A DNA stretch of 7,115 bases. Source: Gammaproteobacteria bacterium. GTDB taxonomy: Bacteria > Pseudomonadota > Gammaproteobacteria > UBA1113. Shown here piece after piece: positions 6,185 through 7,115 of the stretch. A program made the translations under genes and the position numbers. Under the pieces are notes generated by a model, which did no database searches, was not told the origin of the DNA, and was given only the letters and a program-made list of their open reading frames with translations. The stretch covers positions 1 through 7,115 of the forward strand of contig JAIELR010000164.1 of NCBI GenBank assembly GCA_019752835.1, read 5' to 3'. The number at the start of each line of letters is the position of its first letter. Within the stretch, counting starts at the first letter, position 1.

Positions 6185-7115
6185 ATGTCAGTTCGTACCC
6201 GTTTCGCCCCCAGTCCAACAGGTTATTTACACGTCGGGGGTGCCCGCACTGCGCTTTATTGCTGGTTGTATGCAAAGCGCCATGGCGGTCAATTTATTTT
6301 GCGTGTTGAAGATACCGATTTGGAGCGCTCAACACCCGAGGCGGTGCAAGCAATATTAGACGGAATGGCATGGCTAGGCCTAAACGCAGATGAAGGACCT
6401 TTTTATCAGACCCAACGATTTGATCGTTATGCGCAAGTCATACAGGAAATGCTGGCCGCGGGCACCGCTTATCGTTGCACCTGCAGTAGAGAACGTTTAG
6501 ATGCATTGCGTGAACAGCAAACGCTCGATAAAGAAAAACCCCGTTATGATGGTTTATGTCGTGATAAGCAGCTGCCTGCCGACACAGAGCCTTTTGTCAT
6601 TCGATTTAAAAATCCCTTAGAAGGTGAGGTGCTTATCGATGATCAAGTGCTCGGTCCAGTTGTTTTCAATAATAAAGAATTAGATGACTTAATTATCGCC
6701 CGCAGCGATGGAACGCCTACCTATAACTTTACCGTGGTGGTGGACGATAAAGACATGGCCATTACCCATGTCATACGTGGTAATGATCACTTGAATAATA
6801 CCCCACGCCAAATCAATATGTTAAAAGCCATTGGCGCAACCCCACCTTTATATGCCCATTTACCCATGATTTTGGGCGATGATGGCAAGAAACTGTCTAA
6901 GCGTCATGGTGCAGTGAGCGTCATGCAATACCGGGATGACGGATATTTACCTGAAGCCTTGCTGAACTATTTAGTGCGCTTAGGTTGGGCTCATGGCGAT
7001 CAAGAAATTTTTACCTTAGATGAAATGGTTCAACATTTCGATATTCGTGATGTGAATAAAGCAGCATCAGCCTTCAATACCGAAAAATTACGTTGGTTAA
7101 ATCATCATTATTTAG
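6185..7115 (+). CDS. gltX: Glutamyl-tRNA synthetase, N-terminal part (3' end outside window)
   Basis: This class I aminoacyl-tRNA synthetase charges tRNA-Glu with glutamate in the cytoplasm. The frame opens at ATG 6185 and runs off the right edge; 310 residues are visible of about 470 usual for the family. The N-terminus has the Rossmann-fold signature [18 protein letters not shown], with the HIGH-equivalent HVGG at residues 16–19. FILRVEDTD follows at 37–45, and the KMSKS-equivalent KLSKR is at 236–240. Both ATP-binding signatures are intact. The zinc-binding insert of E. coli GluRS (Cys98, Cys100, Cys125, His127) is present as C98, C100 and C125, with Asp at 127. The anticodon-binding helical domain is mostly beyond the window. 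The gene has its own candidate extended -10 promoter and is divergent from the orphan membrane protein gene. Discriminating versus non-discriminating charging cannot be decided from this part. Confidence 0.97.
   Translation, partial: MSVRTRFAPSPTGYLHVGGARTALYCWLYAKRHGGQFILRVEDTDLERSTPEAVQAILDGMAWLGLNADEGPFYQTQRFDRYAQVIQEMLAAGTAYRCTCSRERLDALREQQTLDKEKPRYDGLCRDKQLPADTEPFVIRFKNPLEGEVLIDDQVLGPVVFNNKELDDLIIARSDGTPTYNFTVVVDDKDMAITHVIRGNDHLNNTPRQINMLKAIGATPPLYAHLPMILGDDGKKLSKRHGAVSVMQYRDDGYLPEALLNYLVRLGWAHGDQEIFTLDEMVQHFDIRDVNKAASAFNTEKLRWLNHHYL

Noticed and set aside
6103..6309. 68-codon frame spanning the gltX start
   Set aside because: It is out of frame with gltX, covers its promoter and ribosome-binding site, and its 3' half is a frame-shifted reading of the conserved FAPSPTG/HVGG region.

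Overview
The window looks like chromosomal DNA of a gammaproteobacterium of moderate G+C. The evidence is the conserved block gpmI–envC–ctpA, the gammaproteobacterial form of EnvC (catalytically dead LytM domain) and a typical GltX. The asparagine-rich polytopic orphan protein and the palindromic 'GTAGCC(T/C)GGAT...' repeats would fit a host-associated lineage such as the Legionellales/Coxiellaceae. That placement is an impression from sequence style and was not tested.

Layout. Positions 1–901 hold the 3' part of gpmI (glycolytic phosphoglycerate mutase), running in from the left edge. envC (898–2037) overlaps its stop codon by four bases (ATGA). A 194-bp gap follows, and about 154 bp of it is a composite repeat: a 16-bp tandem array running into a 49-bp-arm inverted repeat. 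Next is ctpA (2232–3644), a periplasmic S41 carboxy-terminal processing protease. These three genes read rightward and probably form one operon that a repeat has invaded just before ctpA. Positions 3645–3890 are a convergent intergenic region made mostly of inverted repeats, whose outer ends carry the same CGTAGCC motif. On the minus strand, 3891–5948 encodes a 685-aa multi-spanning membrane protein that I do not recognise. Positions 5949–6184 form a divergent promoter region. gltX (glutamyl-tRNA synthetase) starts at 6185 and runs off the right edge.

How the genes relate. EnvC (amidase activation during septum splitting) and CtpA (periplasmic proteolysis, in some species of cell-wall hydrolases) both act on the envelope, while gpmI is metabolic. 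The minus-strand orphan sits between two conserved blocks, points against ctpA and abuts a repeat at its 3' end, which is the arrangement expected of lineage-specific cargo. It is the most novel item here. I see no RNA genes, no CRISPR and no transposase.
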